Source: Galbibacter sp038433465
GTDB taxonomy: Bacteria > Bacteroidota > Bacteroidia > Flavobacteriales > Flavobacteriaceae
Length of the DNA stretch: 64,000 nucleotides
NCBI RefSeq assembly: GCF_038433465.1
Contig: NZ_JAESVF010000007.1
Location: forward strand, 94,172-158,171
Direction: 5' to 3'
Below, in pieces: positions 40,783 to 49,884 of the stretch. The notes below the pieces were generated by a model. It ran no database searches and had not been told where the DNA came from. It saw nothing but the letters and a program-made list of their open reading frames with translations. The position numbers and the translations under genes were made by a program. Position 1 is the stretch's first letter. Every line of letters begins with the position of its first letter.

Positions 40783-42915
40783 ATGAATATACGCCTGCTA
40801 ATTCTTGTTCTATGTGTTATTTTTGCATCTTCTTGTAAACAGAAAGAAGTACATACTATGAAAAATATAACACCTCCAATTGCCGATAAAAAGCCAATAA
40901 ACTTAGAGAAACACGGAGATATTCGAGTGGACGATTATTATTGGATGAATGAAAGAGAGAATCCTGAAGTAATAGATTATTTGGAGCGTGAGAATGCTTA
41001 TTTTGACGAAATGACAGCGCATACCGATGCCTTTGAAGAAGCGCTTTTTAAAGAAATGAAAGGACGAATTAAGGAAGATGATGAGTCGGTGCCATACAAA
41101 TACAACGGATATTGGTACATTACTAAATATGAAGAAGGAAAAGATTATCCTATTTATTTAAGAAAGAAGGATTCGGCAGGAGCAAAAGAAGAAGTAATGT
41201 TTGACTGTAACGAAATGGCATCAGACTTTTCGTATTTTAACTTACGAGGAATAAACATCAGTCCAGATAATAAATTGGCTGTTTTTGGTGTTGATACCTT
41301 AAGTAGAAGACAATATACATTACAAGTGAAAAACTTGGAAACAGGAGAAATACTTCCTTTAAAAATTGAAAATACAACCGGCGGAAGCACTTGGGCAAAC
41401 GATAATAAAACCTTGTTTTACACTCGAAAGGATGCGCAAACATTGCGTTCAGATAAAGTTTACAAACATGTTTTAGGGCAAACTAATACAGAAGATGAAC
41501 TAGTGTATCATGAAGAAGACGATACATTTAATGCCTTTGTTTATAAAACTAAATCAAAAAAATACATTGTTTTTGGTTCGAGTAGTACGCTAACTTCAGA
41601 ATTCAGTATTTTAAATGCTGATACACCTAATGGTGAAATTCAAGTTTTTCAACCGCGAGTTAGAGGTTTAGAATACAGTATTTCGCATTATGAAGATGCG
41701 TTTTATATTATTACAAATGCTGATAATGCTACCAATTTTAAACTGATGAAAACTTCAGTAGATAATACTACAAAAGAAAATTGGCAAGAAGTAATTCCGC
41801 ATCGAGAAGACGTTTTACTTGAAGATATCGATCTTTTTAAAGATTATTTGGTGGTAAGTGAGCGCTCAAACGGACTCAACAAAATAAAAGTTACCCGTTG
41901 GGATGGTACAGCCGATTATTTTATTCCTTTTGATAATGAAACGTATACCGTTTTTCCATCTACAAATTTAGAGTTCGATACCGATACGCTTCGTTATGTG
42001 TATAATTCGTTAACAACGCCAGCAAGTACGGTAGATTTTAATATGATCACCAAAGAAAAAACTGTATTAAAAGAGCAAGAAATTTTGGGCGGTAAGTTCG
42101 ATAAAGACAATTATGCTTCCGAGCGTGTTTGGGCAAAAGCTGGTGACGGAACTATGATTCCGATTTCGATGGTGTATAAAAAAGGAATGGAGCGTAATGG
42201 TAAAAATCCGTTATTACTTTATGGTTATGGTTCGTACGGCGCTACAATCGACCCGTATTTTTCAACTGTTAGATTATCGCTGTTAGACAGAGGTTTTATC
42301 TATGCAATTGCACATATTAGAGGAGGAGAGTATTTAGGAAGAAAATGGTACGAAGATGGTAAATTACTCACAAAGAAAAATACATTTACCGATTTTGTAG
42401 ACTGTTCTAAGTTTTTAATTGCTGAAAACTATACTTCCGAAAAGCATTTATACGCAATGGGAGGTTCTGCAGGCGGACTCTTAATGGGGGCTGTAATCAA
42501 TATGGCACCAGAACTTTATAACGGAGTGATTGCGGCCGTACCTTTTGTAGATGTTGTAACTACAATGCTCGATGAATCGATTCCGTTAACAACAGGGGAA
42601 TATGATGAGTGGGGAAATCCAAACGATAAAACATATTATGAATACATAAAGTCGTATTCGCCTTACGATAATGTTACCGAAAAAGAATATCCAAATTTAT
42701 TAGTTACAACAGGATTACACGATTCGCAAGTGCAATATTGGGAGCCTGCAAAGTGGGTAGCAAAGTTAAGAAATGTTAAAAAAGGAGACAACCTTTTATT
42801 GTTCCATACAAACATGGATGCAGGCCACGGGGGAGCTTCGGGAAGATTTGAAGCTTTAAAAGAGGTTGCCGAGGAGTACGCTTTTCTCTTAGATTTAGAA
42901 GGAATCCTACAGTAA
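40783..42915 (+). CDS. S9 family oligopeptidase (PtrB-like) lipoprotein
   Basis: A 710-residue serine oligopeptidase of the prolyl-oligopeptidase family, close to oligopeptidase B. A lipobox (LCVIFASSC, Cys 18) places it on the periplasmic side of a membrane, unlike cytosolic E. coli PtrB. A seven-bladed propeller (about 80-430) precedes the alpha/beta-hydrolase domain, with Ser in AMGGSAGGLLMG, Asp in TGLHDSQVQYWEPAKW and His in MDAGHGGASGR. The N-terminal start KKPINLEKHGDIRVDDYYWMNERENPEV is typical. It should cut short peptides after basic residues. Confidence 0.92.
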   Translation: MNIRLLILVLCVIFASSCKQKEVHTMKNITPPIADKKPINLEKHGDIRVDDYYWMNERENPEVIDYLERENAYFDEMTAHTDAFEEALFKEMKGRIKEDDESVPYKYNGYWYITKYEEGKDYPIYLRKKDSAGAKEEVMFDCNEMASDFSYFNLRGINISPDNKLAVFGVDTLSRRQYTLQVKNLETGEILPLKIENTTGGSTWANDNKTLFYTRKDAQTLRSDKVYKHVLGQTNTEDELVYHEEDDTFNAFVYKTKSKKYIVFGSSSTLTSEFSILNADTPNGEIQVFQPRVRGLEYSISHYEDAFYIITNADNATNFKLMKTSVDNTTKENWQEVIPHREDVLLEDIDLFKDYLVVSERSNGLNKIKVTRWDGTADYFIPFDNETYTVFPSTNLEFDTDTLRYVYNSLTTPASTVDFNMITKEKTVLKEQEILGGKFDKDNYASERVWAKAGDGTMIPISMVYKKGMERNGKNPLLLYGYGSYGATIDPYFSTVRLSLLDRGFIYAIAHIRGGEYLGRKWYEDGKLLTKKNTFTDFVDCSKFLIAENYTSEKHLYAMGGSAGGLLMGAVINMAPELYNGVIAAVPFVDVVTTMLDESIPLTTGEYDEWGNPNDKTYYEYIKSYSPYDNVTEKEYPNLLVTTGLHDSQVQYWEPAKWVAKLRNVKKGDNLLLFHTNMDAGHGGASGRFEALKEVAEEYAFLLDLEGILQ

Positions 42916-42987
42916 TTAAAAAAAATAATTAAATTTGCATGGTTTGGAGGAATTCAAAACTATTTTGTATCTAACCAAATTGTTTAT

Positions 42988-44028
42988 ATGAAACAACAGA
43001 TAAATGCATACGATAATGTTTTAGATTTAATAGGGAACACCCCATTACTAAAACTGAAAAAAATAACCCAAAATCTTATCGGAAATTTTTACGCTAAAGT
43101 AGAAGCTTTCAATCCGGGTCATTCTAGTAAAGATCGTATAGCACTCCACATTATAGAAGAAGCAGAGCGCAAAGGTATTTTAAAACCTGGCGACACTATT
43201 ATAGAAACTACTTCTGGAAATACAGGTTTTAGTATTGCAATGGTAAGTGTTATCAAAGGGTATGAATGTATCTTGGCGGTAAGTTCAAAATCTTCACCAG
43301 ATAAAATAGACATGCTTCGTGCCATGGGAGCAAAGGTTTATGTGTGTCCTGCACATGTAAGCGCCGACGATCCTAGGTCATACTACCAAGTAGCTAAGCG
43401 CATGCACGACGAAATGAAGGGTTCTGTTTATATCAATCAATATTTCAATGAGCTCAACATGGAAGCTCATTACCAATCTACAGGTCCAGAAATTTGGAAG
43501 CAAACAAACGGACAAATAACTCACTTTATTGCTTGTAGCGGAACAGGAGGGACAATCTCTGGAACTGCAAGGTTTTTAAAAGAACAAAATCCTGCAATTA
43601 AAGTAATAGGTGTAGATGCTTATGGTTCGGTACTTAAAAAATACCACGAAACTAGAGAGTTTGATACAGATGAAATTTATCCATACCGAATTGAAGGTCT
43701 TGGTAAAAACCTAATTCCAACAGCTACCGATTTTGATGTGATTGATAAATTTATCAAAGTTACAGATGAAGAAAGTGCGCACACTGCTCGCGAAATCTCA
43801 AAAACAGAAGGTTGTTTTGTAGGTTACACTAGTGGAGCTGTAATGCAAGCTGTTAAACAATTGGCAGAAGAAGGAGAATTTGACGCAAACAGCAATGTTG
43901 TAATGATTTTTCCAGATCACGGATCTCGTTATATGAGTAAAATTTATAGCGACGATTGGATGAGAGCGCAAGGCTTTTTTGATTCTGTAAACACAGAAGA
44001 AACTCAAAAAATAGAGTACGTAAAGTAA
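42988..44028 (+). CDS. Cysteine-synthase-family PLP enzyme
   Basis: A 346-residue fold-type II PLP enzyme of the CysK/CBS family. The start DNVLDLIGNTPLLKLKKI, the PLP-Lys segment NPGHSSKDRIALHIIEEAE (Lys in SKDR), the TSGNTGFSIAMVSVIKGY loop, SCGTGGTISGTARFL and the C-terminal TEGCFVGYTSGA fit the group. The lysine segment reads HSSKDR where E. coli CysK has SVKCR, so the substrate may differ from O-acetylserine plus sulfide. It starts a run of four same-strand genes that leads to a serine-palmitoyltransferase homologue. Confidence 0.85.
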   Translation: MKQQINAYDNVLDLIGNTPLLKLKKITQNLIGNFYAKVEAFNPGHSSKDRIALHIIEEAERKGILKPGDTIIETTSGNTGFSIAMVSVIKGYECILAVSSKSSPDKIDMLRAMGAKVYVCPAHVSADDPRSYYQVAKRMHDEMKGSVYINQYFNELNMEAHYQSTGPEIWKQTNGQITHFIACSGTGGTISGTARFLKEQNPAIKVIGVDAYGSVLKKYHETREFDTDEIYPYRIEGLGKNLIPTATDFDVIDKFIKVTDEESAHTAREISKTEGCFVGYTSGAVMQAVKQLAEEGEFDANSNVVMIFPDHGSRYMSKIYSDDWMRAQGFFDSVNTEETQKIEYVK

Positions 44029-44035
44029 TTGAGGT

Positions 44036-44896
44036 ATGTCTAAATTCAGTTTGGTTGATAAGGTTTCGAACATCACCAAAGAGGAATTTAAAGAAAAATA
44101 TCTTTCTACCAATACCCCGGTAATATTTAAAGACTTAGCCAAAGATTGGGAAGCAACTTCTAAATGGACGTTCGATTTTTTTAAAGAACAATACGGAGAT
44201 TGGGAAATTCCTATGTACGATGATTCGTATCATAATCCAGGAAATGGCTATATGAAGCCTGTTTCTCATAAAAAATTTGGCGAGTATCTTTCTATTATTG
44301 AAAAGGAACCAACAAACTTAAGGTTTCATAATTTTCAAATAATGAAAAGGGCTCCAGAACTCGCCAACGATTACCAAACACCAACCATTATGGATGGTTT
44401 TATGAAGTTTGCTTTAATGTTTTTTGGAGGTAAAGGCTCTGCATTAAACCTTCATTACGATATCGATTGTTCTCATGTGTTTTTAACGCATTTTCAAACG
44501 CAAAAAAAGGTTTATTTATTTCCGCAGGAACAATCCAAATTACTCTATAAACTTCCATACACCAACCACTCGCACTTGGATGTTTTAAATCCAGATTACC
44601 AAAAATACCCAGCTTATAAATATGCTCATGGACTAGAGGCCGTTTTGGAGCATGGAGAAACACTTTTCATTCCGAAGCTTTGGTGGCACTATGTTTTTTA
44701 TTCAGAAGGAGGATATTCCTTGGCTTTGCGTGCCAACGATTCAATAAAAACAAAAGCAAAAGGACTTTCTAATTTAATAAGATTGTTTACGGTAGATAAT
44801 GGGATGAATTCTCTTTTTGGGGTAAAATGGAAGACGTATAAAGAAAATAAAGCGCAAGAAAATGCACTTCGCGCAATGCAGAAAATAAATCAGTAA
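44036..44896 (+). CDS. Cupin_8 / JmjC-like oxygenase
   Basis: A 286-residue protein of the Cupin_8 (JmjC-like, Fe(II)/2-oxoglutarate oxygenase) group. The N-terminal NTPVIFKDLAKDWEATSKWTFDFFKEQYGD is diagnostic. The iron triad can be seen as His-x-Asp in LNLHYDIDCSHVF and a distal His in IPKLWWHYVFY. Some members are hydroxylases, others lack activity. It follows the cysteine-synthase-like gene by 7 bp, so it is almost certainly in the same operon. The substrate is unknown; hydroxylation of a lipid or peptide is possible. Confidence 0.8.
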   Translation: MSKFSLVDKVSNITKEEFKEKYLSTNTPVIFKDLAKDWEATSKWTFDFFKEQYGDWEIPMYDDSYHNPGNGYMKPVSHKKFGEYLSIIEKEPTNLRFHNFQIMKRAPELANDYQTPTIMDGFMKFALMFFGGKGSALNLHYDIDCSHVFLTHFQTQKKVYLFPQEQSKLLYKLPYTNHSHLDVLNPDYQKYPAYKYAHGLEAVLEHGETLFIPKLWWHYVFYSEGGYSLALRANDSIKTKAKGLSNLIRLFTVDNGMNSLFGVKWKTYKENKAQENALRAMQKINQ

Positions 44897-44977
44897 AACA
44901 AAATGTTGGATGCTGATTGTAGAAAGTAATTATAGTAGTACTTTTATTTTTTCAGCAGTAATAGAACAATTATAAAG

Positions 44978-45838
44978 ATGAAAAATATATTAATTACTGG
45001 AGTTTCTTCAGGAATAGGGTATGCAACTGCCAAACAATTTCTAGATAATGGATTTTTGGTTTTTGGTAGCGTTCGTAAAGAAAAAGATGCGTTGGCATTA
45101 AAAGAAAAGTTGGGCGATAATTTCCATCCGCTTTTATTCGATGTAGTCGATGAAGTAGCTATTAAAAAAGCGGTAACAGAAGTCGAAAATATTTTGGGAG
45201 ATGCTTCTTTGGATTGCTTGGTAAATAATGCTGGAGTTTCTGTAAACGGACCTTTAGCTTACATTCCTATTGATGAATTTTCAAATCAGTTGGATATAAA
45301 TGTTTTAGGTGTTTTGCGTGTAACACAGGCTTTTTTACCACTTTTAGGTTTCGATAACAATCGTCCGAAAGGTAGAATTATCAATATCAGTAGTGGTTCT
45401 GGAAGGGTTGTTAGACCGTTTATGGCACCGTATTCAGCTTCAAAATATGCAGTGGAGGCACTTTCAGATGGTTTCCGTAGAGAATTAAGCGATTTTGGAA
45501 TTGAAGTTTCTGTAATCGAACCAGGGCCTATAAAGTCTCAAATTTGGAATAAAGCCAAAGCAGATGCCGAAAATCAAGTGAATAAATACAAAAATACTCC
45601 ATACGAAAAAATATACGACCACATGGACGATATGGTTGAAAGTATGGAAGGTATCGCGTTGGATGCTAGCGAAGTATCGAATTTAATCTACGGAATTTAT
45701 CACGGAAAGAAAAAGAAAACAAGATATCTTGTAGCGCCTAAAAAATGGCTATTTTGGCTAGCAATTAATGTGTTTTCTGATAAGTTTTTAGATAAGATGT
45801 TTCAAAAACAATTCAAGAAACTTGTAGAAGAAAAGTAA
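44978..45838 (+). CDS. Short-chain dehydrogenase/reductase
   Basis: A 286-residue classical SDR. NILITGVSSGIGYATAKQF is the TGxxxGIG NAD(P) motif, LVNNAGVSVNG follows, INISSGSGRV and the catalytic YSASKYAVEAL (YxxxK) are present, then EPGPIKSQIW. The C-terminal part has basic segments (GKKKKTRYLVAPKKWLFW) that may associate with the membrane. The position upstream of a serine-palmitoyltransferase homologue makes reduction of a 3-keto long-chain base a reasonable guess. Confidence 0.85.
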   Translation: MKNILITGVSSGIGYATAKQFLDNGFLVFGSVRKEKDALALKEKLGDNFHPLLFDVVDEVAIKKAVTEVENILGDASLDCLVNNAGVSVNGPLAYIPIDEFSNQLDINVLGVLRVTQAFLPLLGFDNNRPKGRIINISSGSGRVVRPFMAPYSASKYAVEALSDGFRRELSDFGIEVSVIEPGPIKSQIWNKAKADAENQVNKYKNTPYEKIYDHMDDMVESMEGIALDASEVSNLIYGIYHGKKKKTRYLVAPKKWLFWLAINVFSDKFLDKMFQKQFKKLVEEK

Positions 45839-45924
45839 AAAATTTATGATAACTATTTTAATTTCGTTACTTTTGCAAGCTGTAATTTAACGTTTATTAG
45901 AATATAAAAAGAAACTCCATTTAC

Positions 45925-47187
45925 ATGAGAGATTTATTTGATAGAATTATTGAGAACAAAGGGCCATTAGGAAAATGGGCTTCTCAGGCAGAGGGATATT
46001 TTGTGTTTCCTAAATTAGAAGGAAATATTTCAAACAGAATGAAGTTTAATGGAAAGGAAGTAATAACCTGGAGTATCAATGATTATCTCGGTCTTGCGAA
46101 TCATCCTGAAGTTTTAAAAGCAGATGCAGATGCAGCTGCCGAGCATGGTGCAGCTTACCCAATGGGTGCACGTATGATGAGTGGACACACCGACTTACAC
46201 GAGCAATTACAAAACGAACTTGCAGAATTTGTAAATAAAGAAGCAACTTATTTGTTAAACTTTGGTTACCAAGGAATGGTTTCTGCCATTGATGCATTGG
46301 TTACTAAAGACGATATTATTGTATACGATGTAGATTCGCATGCATGTATTATTGATGGAGTTCGTTTACACATGGGGAAACGCTTTACGTATCAACACAA
46401 CGATATGGAAAGCCTTGAGAAAAACTTGGAGCGTGCTACAAAAATGGCAGAGCAAACAGGTGGAGGAATTCTAGTGATTTCTGAAGGAGTTTTTGGGATG
46501 CGTGGAGAACAAGGTCGATTAAAAGAAATTGTTGCGTTAAAACAAAAATTTAACTTCAGACTATTAGTAGACGATGCTCATGGTTTTGGTACATTAGGTG
46601 AAACAGGAGCAGGAGCAGGAGAAGAGCAAGGAGTACAAGATCAAATCGATGTGTACTTTGCAACTTTTGCAAAATCAATGGCGAGTATCGGTGCGTTTTT
46701 AGCAGGAGATAAAGAAGTTATCGATTATTTAAAATACAACTTACGTTCACAAATGTTTGCAAAATCATTACCGATGATTTTTGTAAAAGGAGCTTTAAAA
46801 CGTTTGGATATGTTGAGAAGCATGCCAGAACTTAAAGCTAAATTATGGGAGAACGTAAATGCGTTGCAAAACGGATTAAAAGACAGAGGTTTTGATATTG
46901 GAACGACACAAAGTTGTGTAACTCCTGTTTATCTTAACGGAAGTATCCCTGAGGCGATGGCATTGGTAAAAGACTTGAGAGAGAACTACGGTATTTTCTG
47001 TTCAATTGTAGTTTACCCTGTTATTCCTAAAGGATTAATTTTACTTCGTATGATTCCTACAGCAACACATACGCTTGAAGATATCAATATTACATTAGAC
47101 GCTTTCTCTGCAATTAGAGATCGTTTGGAAAATGGTACTTACAAAAGACTTTCAGCTGCAGTAGCTGCTGCAATGGGAGATAAATAA
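45925..47187 (+). CDS. Alpha-oxoamine synthase, serine-palmitoyltransferase-like
   Basis: A 420-residue PLP enzyme of the alpha-oxoamine synthase family (with SPT, BioF, Kbl). WSINDYLGLANHPEV, GAAYPMGARMMSGHTDLHEQLQ, DSHACIIDG, SEGVFGMRGEQG, LLVDDAHGFGTLG and the PLP Lys in ATFAKSMASIGAFL are intact. Bacteroidota use such enzymes to condense serine (sphingolipids) or cysteate (capnine sulfonolipids) with acyl-CoA/ACP; I recall a flavobacterial homologue shown to be the cysteate acyltransferase for capnine and gliding, but the substrate here is inferred. Terminator directly downstream. Confidence 0.88.
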   Translation: MRDLFDRIIENKGPLGKWASQAEGYFVFPKLEGNISNRMKFNGKEVITWSINDYLGLANHPEVLKADADAAAEHGAAYPMGARMMSGHTDLHEQLQNELAEFVNKEATYLLNFGYQGMVSAIDALVTKDDIIVYDVDSHACIIDGVRLHMGKRFTYQHNDMESLEKNLERATKMAEQTGGGILVISEGVFGMRGEQGRLKEIVALKQKFNFRLLVDDAHGFGTLGETGAGAGEEQGVQDQIDVYFATFAKSMASIGAFLAGDKEVIDYLKYNLRSQMFAKSLPMIFVKGALKRLDMLRSMPELKAKLWENVNALQNGLKDRGFDIGTTQSCVTPVYLNGSIPEAMALVKDLRENYGIFCSIVVYPVIPKGLILLRMIPTATHTLEDINITLDAFSAIRDRLENGTYKRLSAAVAAAMGDK

Positions 47188-47213
47188 GAAATATTTCTTT
47201 TTAGATATAAATG

Positions 47214-47242
47214 AAAAATCCGCTTTTAAAGCGGATTTTTTT
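47214..47242. terminator. Bidirectional terminator
   Basis: AAAAATCCGCTTT / AAAGCGGATTTTT stem between the oxoamine-synthase gene and the convergent GNAT gene. Confidence 0.9.
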
Positions 47243-47274
47243 ATGTTGTTATTTTATTTCTGAATTGTAAGAAA

Positions 47275-48393
47275 TTAAAGGTACTTTCTATACGTACGCC
47301 ATTTTTTAATGAGCTGTGGATTGTAATCTTTCCAAAGTGCTTGCACCTGATTATTGGTTTCCAACTCCGGATTTGTTTCTATTATCTTAATATTACGTTT
47401 TGTGAAAGTTTTATAAGTTTCATGAAAAATTATAGAAGTTAAACCTTTACGCATGTATTCAGGAGCAATTCCTATTAAAAGTAATGTTACTTTATCATTT
47501 TTCTTTTGCGCTTTTAGTAAGTGGTAAAATCCAAAAGGAAATAGTTTTCCGTTAGCTTTTTGCAACGCTTTTGCAAAGGAAGGCATAATGATAGAAAAAC
47601 CAACTAAGTTTTCATTTTCATCAGCAATAAGAATCACAAAATCTGGATCTAAAAACTTTAAATACTTGTTTTTGTAATGCTCAATTTGATAAGGTTTTAT
47701 TGGGGTGAAAGATTCTAAATGCTCATGCGAACGATTCATTAAATCAAAAATCTTTTCAGCATACGGAAGAAGTGTTTTTGTGTTTGGCGCTTTAATGAGT
47801 TTTAAGTTGAATTTTTTCATCAGTAAATTGGCAAATTTTTCCAATTTATCTGGTACAGTTTCAGGCATGATAATTTCATACTCTTTCCAATCTACTTCTT
47901 TTTTAAGCCCAACTTTTTCCATCAAAGTAGGGTAGTAGGCGTAATTGTAGTTGGTAGGCATACTTCCAATACGGTCAAAACCTTCAATCAGCATTCCGGC
48001 TTTATCCATATTTGAAAAACCGGCAGGACCTTCTACAAATTCTAACTCATGTTGTCTTCCAATTTCAAAAACTTTGTCGAACAGTGCTTGCGTAACCTCT
48101 TCATCTTCGATGGCGTCAAACCAACCAAAGCGTAACTTTTTATTTTTTAATTCTTTTACTTCATTCCAATTGATAATAGCGCAAACCCGACCTACAATTT
48201 TATTGTTTTTGTAGGCTAATAAAAACCAAGCTTGGGCATCTTTAAAAGCAGGGTTTTTAGTTTTATCAAAATTATTGAGTTCTTCTTTAATGATGGGAGG
48301 AACCCAATTTTTTGAGTTTTTATATAATGAAAAAGGAAACTTTACAAATTGTTCTAATTCCTTCTTATTAGTAACTTCTTTAATCTCTATCAT
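47275..48393 (-). CDS. GNAT-fold acyltransferase-like protein
   Basis: A 372-residue protein with an N-terminal IKEVTNKKELEQFVKFPFSLYKNSKNWVPPIIKEE motif and a C-terminal GNAT half (VTLLLIGIAPEYMRKGLTSIIFHETYKTF...IETNPELETNNQVQALWKDYN). It matches the large GNAT-like proteins often found next to serine-palmitoyltransferase homologues in Bacteroidota. The related bacterial ceramide synthase is a GNAT-type protein, so N-acylation of the long-chain base is a reasonable hypothesis. It lies convergent with the oxoamine synthase, and 1 bp downstream of the barrel-protein gene on the same strand. Confidence 0.7.
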   Translation of the reverse strand: MIEIKEVTNKKELEQFVKFPFSLYKNSKNWVPPIIKEELNNFDKTKNPAFKDAQAWFLLAYKNNKIVGRVCAIINWNEVKELKNKKLRFGWFDAIEDEEVTQALFDKVFEIGRQHELEFVEGPAGFSNMDKAGMLIEGFDRIGSMPTNYNYAYYPTLMEKVGLKKEVDWKEYEIIMPETVPDKLEKFANLLMKKFNLKLIKAPNTKTLLPYAEKIFDLMNRSHEHLESFTPIKPYQIEHYKNKYLKFLDPDFVILIADENENLVGFSIIMPSFAKALQKANGKLFPFGFYHLLKAQKKNDKVTLLLIGIAPEYMRKGLTSIIFHETYKTFTKRNIKIIETNPELETNNQVQALWKDYNPQLIKKWRTYRKYL

Positions 48394-48394
48394 G

Positions 48395-49375
48395 TTAATC
48401 TTCGGTTTCTATATCTTCAAAAGGATTACTTTTCTTACGGTTCTTTTTAGCTTCTTTTACAAACTCTTTTTCTTCATCTGATAAATTATCGATACGTTTT
48501 TGTCTGTCGGAATGATTGTCGATTCGGTAAGACATTCCTGCGGAAACAAAAAATCGAGAAGGTGTGTCTTTTATGTTAATTCCAACGGAAGCATCTATTT
48601 GCATGTTTTTATTGAATAATCGTGCTGCTCCACCTCTAAAAATACCATCTCCATAGGAGTCGCTTTTATAACCTTGATGCTCAATAAAAATTGAATATCG
48701 AGGGTCTGGAAGCGCATGTGTTAAAGTAATTATGTAGTTGAAAAGCGGATCGTCTGAAGTAAACTTATCATATATAAAGTTCATAACTAATACCCAATTT
48801 GCCGTGAAATGGTTTTGTGTAGCCACCATAACTTTCGGGCTTATTTGGGGGTCGTTTGGGTAAAACGGATTGTCGCCAAAATTAAAATTAGCTCCCGCAT
48901 ACACAGCCACAGCTGGAATTAAATCTCTCCATTGCACATGGTTATTGGCTTTCCAACTGTATAAATCGGGTTTGTTGGTTTCTGGATTTTTGTAGGGGTC
49001 GTAAATTAAATATTTTACACCAATGGTATTGTGCGTAAAATTACTTCGCGAATATTCTTCCGAAGGAGAAATTGAATAATCAGTGAGGTTTTCTTTGATA
49101 AAAGTTCCGTCTAAAATAACTTCTAGTTGTTCAAATAGCAATCCATATCTAATGGCATAATCAACACCATAGCGGTTGGCTTCAGTATCTAAAAGTGTGT
49201 GTTCTTGACGCTCGTAATATAAACCTCCTTCTCCCTGTATTACATTTTTACCAACAGCAAATGCACTGTATGATGCTCCAGGACGATTTGAGTTAATAAC
49301 TTCGGTATATTGGGCGTATGTAAACTGGGTAACAAATATTAAAATAGCAATTAAGTAGTAAAGTCTATTCATCAT
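48395..49375 (-). CDS. Outer-membrane beta-barrel protein
   Basis: A 326-residue exported protein (signal LIAILIFVTQFTYAQ) with alternating hydrophobic strands (YTEVINSNRPGASYSAFAVGKNVIQGEGGLYYER, AIRYGLLFEQLEVILDGTF, HNTIGVKYLIYDPYKN, IPAVAVYAGANFNFGDNPF) ending in a charged tail KEFVKEAKKNRKKSNPFEDIETED. The opening resembles phenol-degradation MetA-like transporters, a family of 12-14-strand barrels. Transport function is a guess. It is in an operon with the GNAT-like gene (1 bp gap). Confidence 0.65.
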   Translation of the reverse strand: MMNRLYYLIAILIFVTQFTYAQYTEVINSNRPGASYSAFAVGKNVIQGEGGLYYERQEHTLLDTEANRYGVDYAIRYGLLFEQLEVILDGTFIKENLTDYSISPSEEYSRSNFTHNTIGVKYLIYDPYKNPETNKPDLYSWKANNHVQWRDLIPAVAVYAGANFNFGDNPFYPNDPQISPKVMVATQNHFTANWVLVMNFIYDKFTSDDPLFNYIITLTHALPDPRYSIFIEHQGYKSDSYGDGIFRGGAARLFNKNMQIDASVGINIKDTPSRFFVSAGMSYRIDNHSDRQKRIDNLSDEEKEFVKEAKKNRKKSNPFEDIETED

Positions 49376-49601
49376 AATATTTTAATTTTTCTCGGAAAAG
49401 AAATTGTTAGTAACGAAAATAATTTAATTATGGTAATATTGGGATGTAAATGTCGTGAAAAATAATACTTTTTCATCCCCAATTCCCACCTTATTCCATT
49501 ACAAAACTCCTTTTTTGGGTATTTTATTATTTTTTTAAGGATTAATATCTTTATTTGCGCTGAATCTATTGTATTTTTGGAAGGATATTAATGAGAAGTC
49601 A

Positions 49602-49868
49602 ATGCAGTTATTAAGAACAATTTTAATTATATTATTTGTTTGGTACGGAATTAAAATTCTTTCACGATTATTAAAGCCGTATTTAGTGAAATACGCTTCA
49701 AAGAAAATGGAGGAAAAATTTGGCGGTCAGTTTAACCAACAGTACCGACGTCCGCAGGAAACAAATTACAAAGAAGGCGAAACAGTAATAGATAAAAAGC
49801 CAAATAAATCGGGTTCTAATTCTTCTGAAAAAGTTGGAGAATACATAGAATTTGAAGAAATTGATTAA
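49602..49868 (+). CDS. DUF4834 family membrane protein
   Basis: An 88-residue protein from ATG 49602: one N-terminal transmembrane segment (LLRTILIILFVWYGIKIL), an amphipathic helix with LKPYLVKYASKKMEEKFGG, and a disordered polar tail ending VGEYIEFEEID. This is the DUF4834 layout found upstream of YfhO genes in flavobacteria. Upstream in-frame codons start with TTG and are not used. Probably co-transcribed with the yfhO-like gene 16 bp later. Confidence 0.75.
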   Translation: MQLLRTILIILFVWYGIKILSRLLKPYLVKYASKKMEEKFGGQFNQQYRRPQETNYKEGETVIDKKPNKSGSNSSEKVGEYIEFEEID

Positions 49869-49884
49869 CTAAACTTAAACTTTA

